Assembly: GCA_944472135.2 (NCBI GenBank)
Contig: OX235270.1
Location: 75,525,168 to 75,589,167 of the forward strand
Direction of reading: 5' to 3'
DNA from: Trichobilharzia regenti
Taxonomy: Eukaryota; Platyhelminthes; Trematoda; Strigeidida; Schistosomatidae
Length of the DNA stretch: 64,000 bases
The translations under genes were made by a program, and so were the position numbers. The stretch's first letter is position 1; each line of letters opens with the position of its first letter. The notes beneath the pieces are model-generated. The model was not told the origin of the DNA. It was given only the letters and a program-made list of their open reading frames with translations, and did not search any database. Positions 1-12,608 of this stretch are shown one piece after another.

Positions 1-121
1 CCAATCGGTGTTGTGGTTTTTGCGTCCGTTATAACTAAGCGTTTCTGAAAACTCAAAGGAACAGCGTGGGCCCGAGCGTAGCAAGAGCTGGGCATTAACG
101 GTTTATGAGGCGTGATTGACA
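1..121 (+). mobile_element. Partial LTR (3' part) of the Pao/BEL-like family
   Basis: This is the right-hand part of the same LTR family seen complete at 23609-23965. It shares the stretch beginning CCAATCGGTG, the GGGCATTAACGG block and the terminal TGACA. The left part lies outside the window, so solo LTR versus full element cannot be decided. Confidence 0.8.
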
Positions 122-589
122 GTTAGCGAAAGAAAAATGACGTCATATCCACTATGTAAATCAGATCAAGAATCTCAGCTTATCATCCTAAGCTTAGTGT
201 CGTATCCCGCTTCGGGTATCTGGCAATCAATTTCGAAAACAATCACGGTGTTACTCTGTACATTGAAGTGGAAAGACCTCTATTTGTGCATGCCGAACCT
301 GATACAGATTGTTTTATGAAGAAATTCCTGTGTGATTATCCTTCTTATGCATGGGAGCTTGTCGAGGCATTCATAATCTTTTGCTTGATGTAGAATTGCA
401 GAGCAACTCGATGCGCAATAATATTTATACGAACCTCAAAATTTAAGTCCTCCGTAACTTGGCAAGAACTTGCATTATTCCGAATAATATAATTTTTATC
501 CACGTATGTGCCTAAATTATATCTGCGAAGTCGGGATAATGTAGCAGTAGTACCGTCATTTTCCAGGACCAACCATACTGGACTTCACA
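122..589. other. Unassigned flank with an exon-like block duplicated in PSMA7 intron 4
   Basis: Bases 122-226 recur almost unchanged, in inverse orientation, at about 36545-36648. The homology ends at GGGTATCT, which reads like a 5' splice donor. A short open stretch follows (about 210-394, + strand), but I do not recognise the protein. Bases 575-594 resemble an internal LTR stretch. No complete gene is supported here. Confidence 0.4.
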
Positions 590-594
590 TTGTC

Positions 595-924
595 TGTCAG
601 CCAACTCACAGAAACTGTCAATATCCAGCTCTTACTACGCTGGACCTCACGTTGTCCCTCGAAGACTTTCAGAAACAATTTGTATTAACCAGCGCGAAAA
701 ACCAGAACACAGAATAGCGACTCGAGAATCATTTATTCTTACGCCAATATGTAACCAACAATGACGTTTTTATACACAGGGTTTCTGATAAATTTCTGTC
801 TTCCACTGAACAGTGAACGATGAGACGATGACTGCTGGATTGATGACTCCCGCGAAAAATATGGAGGAGTGGGGTTTGAGCAAACAACCATGAATTGATC
901 GTTCAATCTTCAACTACACTGACA
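595..924 (-). repeat. 3' LTR of copy 1
   Basis: In element orientation it starts TGTCAGTGTAG and ends CTGACA. It aligns with the other family LTRs at 15538, 20045, 23609 and 27202, with many substitutions. Confidence 0.8.
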
Positions 925-1659
925 CTCCCCGGCAAAATACGGATCCATCCCTTTTTCCCATCACGACCAATACACGTCGACTTGCATGCCAGTGCGAGAA
1001 CCTGGGCGACACTGACAAAGCTGAAATGGAAAAAAAAACAGAAAGGCCAACACACCACAGGCATGCCCACAGCACAATCTCACTCATCAATGACGACCTA
1101 CGCCATCCACTTATAGGCATCCTCCTGACATCTTGCGACACAATCGCCAGGTGCTAGAATGACTCTTGCAGAACGCAACATGACCATAGCAGCACCTCAT
1201 GATACTCTCCGCACATCCTCTTATCTACTCACTACCAATTACCACTGCAGTCGCTTGTCACTCATTCTGCCTCAGTTCTAGTAACGGTGACGTATGCAAG
1301 CCTCAGCCGTCTACACTCTTGCTCCCTGGCGTGTGGGACCACAGCCTAAATGGAAATATTCATTCTCAATCATTGATTCCACAGCTAATCGTTATCACCG
1401 TGTGCATTTCATTCTCAGCAATAGCCTTCCCATTGTACACGACCTATCTGCTCTCTTTAACATCAATCAACTCATTCGTGTATGTAGAAGACTAGAAACA
1501 ACTTCAGAAGTAAGCACGACGAACAGTTTAGCAAAATTATGCAATAACAACAAGGTACGAAAACAACAAGTAAACACAGTGAATCCAAAAACACCAATCG
1601 ATATGACACACTACACGTATATACAAATAGTACACGTAACCTCACAGATCATGTCTTGA

Positions 1660-2109
1660 TGGAATTCCTTTGAAGAATTGCAGGACTTACACCAGTACGC
1701 CCGCAACCGTTCTCAGGCTGGAGACTCTAAGTCGAAGAATGTCCGGACACAAACAAGATTAACCAACAATTACATTAATTGGAACCCACACAGTTATTTA
1801 ACACAAATATATGCACAATCAATATATCAAATGTTGTCGATTCTAGCACGACAAACTACCCTTGAAGAACTGTAGGACTTACAGCAGTATGAATACATTC
1901 CTCCTCAGGTTGATGATACAAGCAGAAGGCGTCCAAACACAAACAAAATTATCTACAGATAGATGAAAGATGATACCAATTCAGTATATACAACATGAAC
2001 ATATGTACAACATAACACACCAAGATCGATGGACTGCGCTTCGACGTACTACCCTTTGAAGAACTGTAGGACTTACAGCAGTACGCCTACAGCCCTTAAC
2101 AGGTTGACG
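1660..2109 (-). repeat. Three spaced repeats in the 3' region of copy 1
   Basis: A block of about 55 bases (AAGAACTGTAGGACTTACAG core) appears near 1660-1722, 1859-1916 and 2049-2109, spaced about 190 bases apart. The same arrangement is present in copy 2. Confidence 0.75.
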
Positions 2110-2111
2110 CC

Positions 2112-4077
2112 CTAGGTTGGAAAATCGTCGCAGAGTTCATTTGCTAACTTCCTTCTATCAGCTATATCCTCAAATCTGAACGGTAACACGCCCATGTCAT
2201 TGTATCGTGGAATATAGATGACCAACAAACACACGACATATCTCATCAACCAAGTATAGAAACAGAGTAATTTACACCAAAGATAATAACATTCAAATAG
2301 TAACTTGAAACTAGAAATGCCTTTATTCGTGCAAGTCAATTTAACAATTACTCTCTCGTTTACACTTGGCTTATCCTCACTAAACTGACCATTGATATTC
2401 GTCCTTTCAAACGAACTGATACTACCATAGTCATTGCACAAGATACTTGAGTTGATGGGTGTCTGTTTCATTGTGGATGACAGCACCAACGATGACTGAG
2501 TGACACAAGGTGATGAACTTAGCGGTGCATCAGAAGCTATTGTTTTAAGACATTTAGAAGGTTGTCTAACAGCAGGATTACCATTACTGCTGTCTTTTAT
2601 TACTAGCTCCAGTTTAGCAATAATGTCTGTCTACGGGCGGATTACACGCTGATCACATACACTGACGGTCTCACGACTGTCCATACCTTCTGCAAACGCA
2701 TCTGCTCTTAATTCTACTTCACGTTTAAGTTGTACAGAACCTTTGTTCAACTCAGCAGTGATAGGAATTCCCCTCACCTCATCATGATCAGCCAAAGACA
2801 AATCTGCACTATCATGATTATTGTCACAAACATCCACTTTACCGTCGTCTATCTGGTCGACTTCATCAATTTCAAACTCTTTAATAACAGCAGTAGATGA
2901 TTTGTGTTCTTCTTCATAAATCCTTAGAGGTTTTATGCCTTTACTGTGACTAGTATTGCCTTGTAAACTTGTGGAGTCAGAACTGCACTCTGAAACTGTA
3001 ACTCTCTTCTTCTGAACAAACTGTGGTGTCGTCTGTGACATTCTATTCAACAGTGACTTACTGGTTTCACTGCACCATTGTTGTCACATAATTCGTAGTC
3101 AAACCTTGATGACGCTGATTTCACATTTAGCTTACCACAAAACTTGGTCACTGATTCACAGTTCGCCTTTGTAGGCACTTCTCGCAGACGTTGTTTAAAA
3201 CACAACCATGTTTGCCTCGCAACTTGTAACCTATCTGTTGGGGATGTCCCACGAAAGCTGTTACACTCACTAAGTTTATATGGATTACTAGACACCATAG
3301 AGTTTTCTCGATATCCACTACGCTGTGACCCCTTCGTCATAAATGATCGCGTTTCGCTCTCTCTTCCCTATTCCACAGGTGGGATGCAATATACTGGCAA
3401 ACTTGCTCATAGCTTGGTTGACACTATCTTTTACCAGTTTCAGTAATACCTTCATCCTTTACACGAGAGCTTATCTTCGCCCACTTCCTTTGCAGTCGAG
3501 TAAGTAGGCGTCTCACTATTACCTCCAGGACGGAACTTGAGTTCAGATCGCTCATGCGATTCATCAAAATCAACGTATTCTTGTAAGTTATCAGATTATC
3601 CAAAAACTCAAATAGTGCCTTGGAGTCATCTTGTAATTGACTAACATTACCTTTAACAGCCTCGAATAGGTTAATTACAATCATCGAAGGTCTTCCGAAC
3701 CTTTGACGCAGGATACGTATCGCCTCAGTATATCCTTCATTTTTGGGTCATAACCTTACAGCACTGTATAGCTCTTGCAGCAACTCCAGTGCAGTACCTC
3801 AACAAATACACTAACTTCATTTCGTCATTTATTGCAAACCCACTCATCATGGCTTCAACCTCCTTTACAAATTGTGGATAGTCAGCTGGGTTTCCGTCGA
3901 AACAACGTGGCTCAAATTACAAATTTTAAAATTTCTATTATCCCTAGATGGCGAAAGATGGACATCAATCTTATCATGCTTAACATCACATACATCAATA
4001 CATATAACAGGCAACTCATCATTACTTACCTTCCTGTCTGCTTCCAAAAAGCTTTGTCCTTTCTTTGACCCAGGCAT
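2112..4077 (-). pseudogene. Degenerate Pao/BEL-type gag (copy 1)
   Basis: The start is ATG at 4077-4075 (MPGSKKGQS), matching the start in copy 2. The middle part corresponds to the Pao/BEL gag-like domain (DUF1759 type): a KLPKFEP-like entry, then GDAARAIQ, then LRQRFGRPSM in the better copy. The frame is carried by at least three registers (4113-3424, 3340-3047, 3050-2112), so frameshifts have accumulated. The last part holds a hydrophobic stretch (FECYYLWCKLLCFYTWL) followed by DMGVLPFRFEDIADRRK and a stop at 2112. There is no CCHC zinc knuckle. It is probably not functional. Confidence 0.7.
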
Positions 4078-4182
4078 TATTGAACTTGACCAAACAATCC
4101 AGAAAAGTTCCAAATAACACTAGTCCAAAGAGGACTTGCAAACGCGAGGAAAGACTAAATGACAACAAATAAGATGAATAAT

Positions 4183-4541
4183 TCCGGGAGAATTATAAGA
4201 AACTGTCAATGTCCAGTTCTATCTACACTGGACTTCACACTGTCCTTGGAAGTCTTTCAAGAACTATGTGCAATAACCAACGTTAAAAGCCAGAACACAG
4301 ACTAGTGACCCAAGAATCCTTTATTCTTGCACCAATACAAAACGTACCATTAGGTCATTGCACACAAAGTCTAGGAATAAATGTCATAACGATAAATCAC
4401 AATAATACTTCTGATAGTTTTCTCTCTTCCAACAAACAGCGAATGATGAAACGATGACTGCAGTATCGATGACTCCCGCGAAAAAAATAGAGTTGGGTTT
4501 GAGCAAACAACCATGAATTGGTCGTTCAGTCTTCAACTACA
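4183..4541 (-). repeat. 5' LTR of copy 1
   Basis: It is homologous to the LTR at 595-924, with GTCAATGTCCAG, GAATCCTTTATTCTTGC and GCAAACAACCATGAATTG blocks. The inner end is diverged, so that boundary is approximate. Confidence 0.7.
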
Positions 4542-4552
4542 TTGTCAAGTAC

Positions 4553-4985
4553 CTTCTCACTTGACAAAGTCTACTTGAAACGACTTCATATCAGTGTTTC
4601 ATATTATGTCTATAGTGCTGATGCTTTTATCTTGAGGTGAAAATCAGACTCTGTTGAGAAAATCAAAACTGATATTAATACTGAATTTGAGCTATGAATA
4701 CCAACAGCTACAAAACCAATAAGTACAATAGCCTCTAAATAAATATGCCGAATTAACCAGTATGATTCCATAAAAATTCGTAAATAAACGTTTAAATTTT
4801 GAACTTACTTATTTAATCCATCACATCGCGCAGGTATCAGCTTTAGACGACATTTCTTGAGACGCGTGTGGCAAATATAACGCATTTCAAGTACACTATG
4901 CAACGAATATTATGTACGTCAGAAAAGTTTCATTCAGAAAGCATATGAAAAACAGTTGTTCGCTGAATCAACATGGCAACAAATA
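4553..4985. other. No recognisable feature
   Basis: AT-rich sequence between the LTR element and a decayed pol fragment. I see no coding or RNA signal. Confidence 0.5.
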
Positions 4986-4989
4986 TTGA

Positions 4990-6060
4990 TGCTCTTTTTA
5001 ACGGGGATCTGCGGTAAAGCCACTCAGTATATACCGATTTTCTCCTTCCGGATGAGCATGCATTCCGGCCAGTTCCACAATGTGTACTTTCAATAAGTGC
5101 CTCACTTTGACTCTTAATATCTGTTCAGTAGACCACAGTCTTTGAAGAGAACTCTTCTGAAACAGTCGGGTCAGAGACTTGCCATTGCGTAATTCTCTGG
5201 TAGGTTATGATGACCGTAATTCCATCGTGATACTACCCCAAGGTGACTGTCGACAAGACTGTACAAAGGAGTAGCCACCTACAGTTCTCCTTTGTCCTCT
5301 ACAGATCGCTCCCCACTTAGACCACCCATGTCTTTGAATCCATGACCATGTAACTTTCCAGGATTTTTCAGTATTTCTTGGCTGTTGGAAATATGATAAC
5401 GTAAGACGCGAGGCGCCAGCTCACTACTCTGTTTCGGCCAAAGTATAGCCTAACCCGAATTTGTTCTTATAGTTTGCACTGCTCCCCAAACACCTGTCTT
5501 AGCACCCAGTGTGCATTTAAAACATCACAGCCATATAGAAGGCCCACTGTGCTATCATTAATACATGGCAGCTTAATGTCCTTCAGATGCAGGAAGGCCT
5601 GTAGCTCTTCCTCAGTGGGATGCTATCCTGCAGATATCGGTAAGTGAGGCACTGTGTACGTCTTGCTTATTTCCACATAGCCGCTTTCCCCAAAGAAAAT
5701 GCCCTCAGGGTTATTTGAATACAGCCGTGCTAGAAGACATGACTTGTCTTCTTCATAATAAGACTTGAGTCATTTCCCTTAATGCCCATCCTTTCTATGA
5801 TCTTTCCTGAAACAAGGGATTTATCTGACTGGCAACCCAGGAGACGCACACTTCTAGACACCCTTTTGGGCCGAATGACTTCACAGCGTGTTCCAGCCAC
5901 TCCTGCTGTTTCCCCCTAAAAACGGAAGCGAATCCTCGAATTCCATCTCTGTAGCAGCAACCAAGAGTTTGTTAGCTACATCAGTCTGTAAGGGATCGGA
6001 AAAATCTGTCAACTCATTTGGACCTCAACGTTTCATCAACAACGATCAATTTGTCTATGC
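4990..6060 (-). pseudogene. Decayed Pao/BEL pol fragment (protease/RT-entry region)
   Basis: Translated on the - strand, the stretch around 5490-5620 reads LKDIKLP, then VGLLYGCDVLNAHWVL. This matches the conserved Pao/BEL segment near the aspartic protease (LKDxELP...VGLLIGxD). Further upstream in element orientation is a VSRSVRLLGCQSD-like stretch near 5830-5880. Stops and frameshifts break every frame, so this is a fossil. It could come from an autonomous relative of the gag-only elements, but nothing here proves that. Confidence 0.6.
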
Positions 6061-6880
6061 ATGAAAACTGAAACACATGGTGGTTAATATAATAATAATA
6101 ATAGTAATAATAATGGTAAATTCTCATTTTGTACATGAGGGACGCCAGTTTACAGGCATCATCAATATGATAAATTACATATACGATTAGCAATCACACT
6201 TATTAATAATGTTTTAATAAAATACACATTTTTTCCTACCTGTGTAGGACACACCAAATGTACAGGCATGGATAAGCATTATTTAAATTTCATAAATTTG
6301 GTTTATGGTTAAATTACATGGTTGCTGACGTTTTTGTCTTTGGTTTGTGGGAACAATATGATAACCAGTCATTCAATGGAGCACATCATGAAATATAGGA
6401 ATATTGACTTCGCATTAACAAAAAAACCCAAGTAAGTTTTGGATGGATTAAAAATACTTGGGAAAAAATAAAGCTTGAAGTAATTCCTCAATATAACTTG
6501 GGTGTGTACAAATCCGAATCTCATTTTTGATTTATATCCAAATTGGGTAATAAGGAAGCTATTTTTACAGATACGATCAGTTATGTTATAAGCTACAATC
6601 GTGACGTTGTATTACAAATTGATACTTTTCCATTGGTATAAGAGTATATTCCACAAATGTAATCCAGGTTGCGTCGTGGAGAAAGTTAATTCGTTATTAA
6701 CCAGGCAACTGAAAGATACGGGACCAATAATGTTTGCAGATCATTTGTCATTGTAAATGGTCAAATATCCACATTATTCATTCTCATTCAAAAAGTCAAA
6801 TGGAAGCTGAAATGGTGAGAGAAAAAAGAAGACAAACAACAGCAACGCAAAAGAAAGCAACGGGAGTCCTTAAGGAGTGA
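6061..6880. other. AT-rich stretch with AAT microsatellite
   Basis: An imperfect AAT/ATT run sits at about 6088-6117. Schistosome non-LTR elements often end in such runs, so this could mark the 3' end of the - strand element at 7030-11426, but the link is not shown. No gene is visible. Confidence 0.4.
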
Positions 6881-7029
6881 TTAATAAATATATACATATA
6901 TATTCTGTTTAGTAACTGTGGTTATTTTTGTACACAAACTAACTAGTCCCGTTATGCTAACTTTTATATTATGTGTGAACTAATATTACTGTCCTGTGTA
7001 GAAATGTTTATCATCTAGTTCCAATAATA

Positions 7030-9872
7030 TTAAAATTTATAATTGTAGTTTGTTGTAACTACACGTTTAAAGAACTTAAAATATCTATGTAGGGTGAAAA
7101 AGAAGGTGTAAGAGTCAGGTAAAAGTGCATTGTCATCTTTGAGCAGTCTGGTGACTGAGGAGATGAACACTGGAAGTGTGTTTGCATCGCGCACATTAGC
7201 TGGTAGTCTATTCCAAATGACTGAAAACTTATTTAAGAAGAAGTTGTACCGCACGTAAGTCTGACAGTGCTCCATAGCAGCTAGGTTGTGATGATTTCTA
7301 AGATTGTAACTGATGACAGCGGTAGGTTTAGTTATTGGCTCGGAGGAATGCAAGAGAAGATTAGTTAGCTTATAGTAAAAGATAAGGTTTAGCTTAAGGC
7401 GTCTTTTCCAGAGGGGTTCTAATCTTAGTCTTTCGCATCGCTCATGGTATTCCAGACCACTTTCTAAACCAAGAGTTCTTGAGGTAAACTGCCGTTGCAC
7501 TCCCTCTAATTTAAGCTTGTCATTTTGTCTGAGTCCGCTAAGAATAAACGGGCAGTATTCTAAGATAGGTCGGACACATACTTTGTATAATAAAACCCTA
7601 GTTTCACAACAAAAGAAATTGCGTGTTATGCATCCTATCAGCCTTCGCGTTTTACGTCTGGCATAATCAGTCTGTTCAGCGAACGTTAGGTTACTAGAGT
7701 ATCTAATACCGAGATCTACGACTGAGTTGAGCTTAGCTAGTTTTCGCCCATTTATTTCAAGAGTTAGATCAAGGTTACTGTTGCCGATACAAATCCAGCC
7801 GCATTTGTCAATGTTAAAATTTAGACAGGATTCAGCACACCATGTTGCGAGGCTACTTAGTTCAAGATGTATTTTAGTAACCATATCGCTTAATTCATGA
7901 GTGTAGCAGGAGTAGACGACTTTGAGGTCGTCAGCATATAGGAATGGTTTACCTGAGGTGAAGCACTTGCAAATGCTGTTAATGTAGACTGTGAATAAAA
8001 GTGGACCTAGGACACTACCTTGCACGACCCCACTTGAGATCTGCCTAGGATGAGACAATACAGATCCAACTTTGGTTATTTGTACCCTGTTGCTTAGAAA
8101 TGATTTTAACCAGTTCAGTAATGGGTTGCGAATTCCACAAGAGTACAGCTTCTCAAAGAGAATACTGTGAGATACCATGTCAAATGCCCTAGATATATCG
8201 AAGTAGAGAACAACGACTAGCTTACGTGCTTCGCGACTACTAGTGATGCAGTTGAAAAAGTCGAAGTGGCAAGTAACGCAGGATCTATTTTTGAGAAATC
8301 CGTGTTGAGACCTTGTAACAAGATCTTCCCTAATTAGGTAGTCTGACAATTGATCTTTTACAACTTTCTCCATGATTCGTGAGATAACTGGGGTTATATT
8401 TATGGGTCTGTAATTGCGGACGTTTGCCCTATCACCAGATTTGTAATGTGGAATTATGAAGCTAGTTTTCCACTCACTAGGGTAAGTGCCAGTGTCCATA
8501 GATATTGAGAAGAATTTAAGAAGTAACAGGGTATATCACACCCACTGTTTTTGAAAATTATCGAAGCGAGGCCATCCGGTCCCGTACTAGTGGAAGGTTT
8601 AAGGCTTTTAATTGCTTGTACTATTAACTGATTAGTGAACACAATGCTTTCAAGGGAAGAGATAGTAAGGGGGCGGTTTCACCAGGCATATGTGTTTCTA
8701 AACTAAAGTTTGCAAACCAATCACTGAAAGTTCACAGATAGTGGCAGGTTCATTGTAGATTACTTTGTCGTGAAGTAAGTATGGGATTTCCCTCGCCGAC
8801 TGCATTCGTTTTTTAAGAAGTGCCGTTAAGTTATAAACTTTGGAGGTACTTTCAAGTGCCGTTAACTCTTCGTCGAGGTCCTTTTGAGAGCGTAGGCGCT
8901 TGATAGATTCAAGAGACTCGTGGATTGAGAGCAATAGTGATATGTCCTTAGTGGAATAGTACTGTTTCTTCAGCTTCCTTAACTTATTACGGTGTGCCCT
9001 TGGAATATATTCAGTTCGGTGTCTACTTAATTTCACTATTTTCTTTGGAGCAACTGTATCTAGACAAAGGGTAACATTCCTGTAAAACAGGGTTACTAAG
9101 GCCTCCAGGGAGTCAGTGGTAAAATAGTCATCCCATTGACAGAGTCGAATAAGTTCTTGGACTAATCCCCAGTCTGTATATTTGTAACTACGACATATTG
9201 TGCTTCCTGAGTCTTGTTTGTTTCCTGTATTTAGTGGTGAGAAAGGCAGAGAGCAGAGTACCATTCTATGGTCACTACTGGAAAATCTATTACCAACATA
9301 CGTGGATACTGGGATTGTGTCATGACAAAAAACAAGGTCCAACATGTTGTCACCACGAGTAGGTGTCTGGACGTGTTGTTGCCATCCATAACAGTCTATA
9401 GTGGCAAGTAATTCGTCGAAGCGTTGGGGGCCGGAACTAGTTAGCCAATTGACTTCTGGAAGATTGAAATTATTTTGTAATTAGCACTAAACGAGGATGC
9501 GTGTGCAAACGATTTAGCTAATAACGCATCAGTTTCTTTTGTTGAGCTTGGTGCTCGATAAACACAGCCTATGAGAAGTTTGTACTTATCTCCATGTAAG
9601 ACAACCCAGAGTGAGTCAGGTACATTATTCATTGTTTCATCTTCCACCTTACTGACTACAAATGAGCTATGTATATATATGAGACATCCTCCACCACGCT
9701 TGCAATCTCTGTTTGCACGGTGTACAGTGTAATCATCGATACCTATATGCACATCAAGTACAGAGGATGAGCACCATGACTCAGTAATCAGAGCTACAGT
9801 AGGCTTGGCGACTAATAATAATGTCCTTAGTTCAGATATCTTATTGATTAAGGAACGTGCATTAATTAGCAA
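7030..9872 (-). pseudogene. ORF2 (endonuclease-reverse transcriptase), frameshifted
   Basis: The endonuclease begins at 9872 (MLINARSLINK), with ITESWCSSS and GCVYRAPSS typical of AP endonucleases of this group. A shift near 9470 moves the frame to the rest of the endonuclease (LDLVFCHD, SSSDHRMV at 9345-9240). Further breaks lie near 8698 and 8500. The reverse transcriptase then runs open from 8499 to 7030: SEWKTSFIIPHYKSGDR, SQHGFLKNRSC, FDISRAFDMVSH, SSGVVQGSVLGPLLF and the catalytic box FLYADD (around 7930). The C-terminal domain continues to a stop at 7030. At least three lesions make it non-functional. Confidence 0.8.
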
Positions 9873-10067
9873 TATCGTGAATAAGTCACGGGATACTACA
9901 AACTGGCTTAAAATGTCACCATAACCTAAATCTATTTGTGCGTCAGCACCGCAAGAATTTATGAATGAAAAGGAGGTCGGACTGGGTGTCTGTACATCGG
10001 GTTTGTGTGCAATGAGGTGGTCCTAGGTGCCATGGGTCGTACCAGTGATTCGGGACACCTGGAAAAT

Positions 10068-11426
10068 TTACCATGTGTTCCTGGATATAAGGGTAGTACA
10101 GGTTGGGCCTAGGTTGACGGTTAAAAGGCATAGCATCAAAGGTCTACCCATCCAACTGCTATTCGTCATACCGGTATACACCTTCGGGTTGTTTTTATAA
10201 CTTAAAGGGAATTGTGAAGGAAGGTGCTTTGGCTGCAAGACTTTAGGAGTCTTGGAGCCTGACTTTCTATAAGGTGGAGCATGCGGAACACCTCCAGATA
10301 TACTTATGTTTCGAGAGGAGTTTTTCGTAACAAGTGATGGTTTGTTGGCATTCTTACTCTCAGCAGGCTTATTGAATACAAAGTATTCTTCCCCATCATT
10401 AGTCTCAACCCTGCGAAATTTGTTCATCGTGGTGAGGTTACTACGTTTGGGGGGAAATTTCTTAGAACAACTTGCAGAAGTTCTAGTCATTTTAACATCT
10501 TTCGATGAGGCTTTATTTACAGGGGTACTGGTATCTAAATCAGTTCCTAGTTCCATTGGCAAGTGTGGTTGTTGTGTAGTTTGCTGAATGCTAGTTTCAG
10601 CACTAGGTGTCTGTTGCTGTGCACGATCCTTTTTTGGTAAATCAAAGCTAGAGGAGGTGACCAGGTTATTACTACGCATTATTCTGCGCTGACACGGTGT
10701 TTTATCCTGAGCTACGGTTATAGACTTATAACTGCTATTCAGTCTTAAGTGATCCTGACATTTAGTAAACTTACTAGCATCAAGGGAATTACTGAATTTA
10801 AAAATGATTGGGCAATTAGCCTGGTTAGACTTTTTACGAAGTCGTTTGCATTCACATGGAACACTAGCCATGCCGCAACAAATCAGGATTTTGTGTCTTA
10901 CAGTTTTCAGGGGCAGAGAATCTGGGACGTTGTAAACTATAGCTTGGTGAGAAGAGGTTATACGCTTCATCACCTCCGTAGCCAAGCAGTCAATCAGATT
11001 TTCAGCTTTATTTAGGTTGTCTGGAGATATTTTAGGATGCCTTTCTAAAAGACAGGCTATTGGGTCTAAATTCAAAAGCTTATTTTGAGTTACATCCAGT
11101 AAACACTTAACCTGGCCAATATCAGAACGGCTCTCCGTGGTATTTGAGATTGGCAGTGACATACTATCAAACTGATCTAATTTTTTCTGAATTTCACTTA
11201 CTTGCCTCTGCATATCTTTCAAAAGGAGGTTTAGTTTACAGAACTCAGAGTTCTCTAACAGAACATCTTTCACCTGTATCACAGGAGTGAGATCTGCACT
11301 CAAACCATTTTGAGAGCTAGTAGTTGATACTGTATTACCAGGCGGTAATGCAGTTATAACCGAATTTGAGCCACTATCTAAAACAATTGTGTTTCTACGA
11401 ACACGTTTTTTAGAGATTTGGACCAT
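10068..11426 (-). CDS. ORF1 protein of non-LTR retrotransposon
   Basis: This is an uninterrupted 452-codon frame starting MVQISKKRVRRN. Such ORF1 proteins bind element RNA and act as chaperones in the ribonucleoprotein. Residues about 55-90 (VKDVLLENSEFCKLNLLLKD and after) have a heptad-like leucine pattern suggesting a short coiled coil. The middle holds a basic, cysteine-containing patch (CGMASVPCECKRLRKKS). The C-terminal third is rich in Ser, Thr, Lys and Pro. I see no CCHC zinc knuckle. ORF2 begins a short distance downstream on the same strand. The assignment to ORF1 rests on position, basic composition and the adjoining endonuclease-RT. The last roughly 20 residues may be a frameshifted tail, since another frame stays open at 10131-9943. 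Confidence 0.65.
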   Translation of the reverse strand: MVQISKKRVRRNTIVLDSGSNSVITALPPGNTVSTTSSQNGLSADLTPVIQVKDVLLENSEFCKLNLLLKDMQRQVSEIQKKLDQFDSMSLPISNTTESRSDIGQVKCLLDVTQNKLLNLDPIACLLERHPKISPDNLNKAENLIDCLATEVMKRITSSHQAIVYNVPDSLPLKTVRHKILICCGMASVPCECKRLRKKSNQANCPIIFKFSNSLDASKFTKCQDHLRLNSSYKSITVAQDKTPCQRRIMRSNNLVTSSSFDLPKKDRAQQQTPSAETSIQQTTQQPHLPMELGTDLDTSTPVNKASSKDVKMTRTSASCSKKFPPKRSNLTTMNKFRRVETNDGEEYFVFNKPAESKNANKPSLVTKNSSRNISISGGVPHAPPYRKSGSKTPKVLQPKHLPSQFPLSYKNNPKVYTGMTNSSWMGRPLMLCLLTVNLGPTCTTLISRNTW

Positions 11427-11456
11427 AATTTCAAGAATTATATGACAATAAGCAGT

Positions 11457-12608
11457 AAATAAATTTCAGAGCAAACACGTGCAAAAATGTCACCAATTTC
11501 GAACGTACCGCCGTAAATCAAATGATTGTCAAGGGACAGGAGTCCAGCAGCCTCATTGTGGTGTGATTATAATGTTGTTCACACTCCTCAAAATTATCAT
11601 TAATAAGGACATACTTTAACTGTCGTAAATGTTATACTCTCCTTTCGCTGGTTGGGGTGGTGATGAGAGCAGTCTGGTCGCCAGGTTAAGCAGGCCATGT
11701 CAGTGAGTCAGCAGGTGGTGTGGCTAACGCTTAGGTCTGGCAAAACTTATAGCTAAATATCAGTCCCGATTGATATATCTATTCGAAACCGACTAAAAAC
11801 GAGTTCGAAATCATTCACGCAGTCTAACCAACTGCTTACACATAAGCCAATATTATCTCACAGAAGCATCTGTACGGTTTCGAAAGACATTCGTTTCGCA
11901 CTTTTCAGTCTTTTGACTCCAGCATCATCTCGGTGACACTCAAAACCGTTTAGTCCGTTCACCACCTGATGTCATACTTTTTGAAATATTGCAGGGAGAA
12001 ATATCAAGCCAAGAGGAAAAACCTTAAACTTCCGTCATATAATATATTTTACATAAATTAAGCATTTACGTGATTTACATACCGTTTGTACAAGCACGGT
12101 CATATTCAACGAGTTCGATTTGAAATGGAACACTGTTTTATGACATTAAAAATTGTAAAAATGCAGTAAAAGCCTCAAAAAACTTAATAAGAATAGATCA
12201 CAATATATCGGTTTAAGTCTAAATTGTAATCTATAATATACTTATAGTCAGTCAAATTCATGCGTGAATTACGAAATGTTGCTTAATGGAGGCTTGCAAG
12301 AGAAACAAAACCATATTATAACACTAATCAATGTTTTCTTTTCTCTACTTGCAGGTAGACGCCCGGGATTCAACTGCCTGGACCAGGAGATACAGGAGTT
12401 GTAGAGACTGAACATTAATGAAGCCCAGGAAAACTGTTTTATCCTAAAACTGTACCCACGCACTTTTTAAAAGTCGATTTGGTGGAATAAATGCTCTCCT
12501 GTGTGCCTGCTGGTTTGCCAGTTGCAAATAAGAAGAGAGGTGATAAAAAGATACTATAGTAAGAAACACACGATGAAAAACTTGTGGTCATTATCAATTT
12601 ATCAATAA
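11457..12608. other. Spacer without recognised gene
   Basis: The part next to 11426 may be the 5' UTR of the - strand element. A GC-richer patch lies at 12355-12420, with no long frame. No function is supported. Confidence 0.4.

Larger units (their letters stand above)
595..4541 (-). mobile_element. Pao/BEL-like gag-only LTR retrotransposon, copy 1
   Basis: This element reads on the - strand and is the sister of the + strand element at 23609-27559, sharing LTRs, gag, the 3' spaced repeats and total length (about 3.95 kb). The LTRs lie at 595-924 and about 4183-4541. The pentamer TTGTC occurs at 590-594 and 4542-4546 and may be a target-site duplication; accepting it means the outer LTR is about 6 bases shorter than the family norm. 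There is no protease, reverse transcriptase or integrase between gag and the 3' LTR, so it would need enzymes supplied in trans. The gag frame is broken by frameshifts, making this the older copy. Confidence 0.8.
7030..11426 (-). mobile_element. Near full-length non-LTR retrotransposon (CR1/Jockey group)
   Basis: The order ORF1, AP-type endonuclease, reverse transcriptase is complete on the - strand. ORF1 is open and ORF2 is broken. The 5' UTR is probably within 11427-11750, but neither end is defined by a target-site duplication I can see. The RT (GVVQGSVLGPLLF, FLYADDLKVV) groups with the CR1/Jockey type rather than RTE. It is unlike the CR1 element at 27680-30322 in detail, so at least two such families are present. 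Confidence 0.75.

Noticed and set aside
210..394. Open stretch considered as an exon of a RAD9-like checkpoint protein
   Set aside because: Only a vague resemblance over a few residues. Not strong enough to name.
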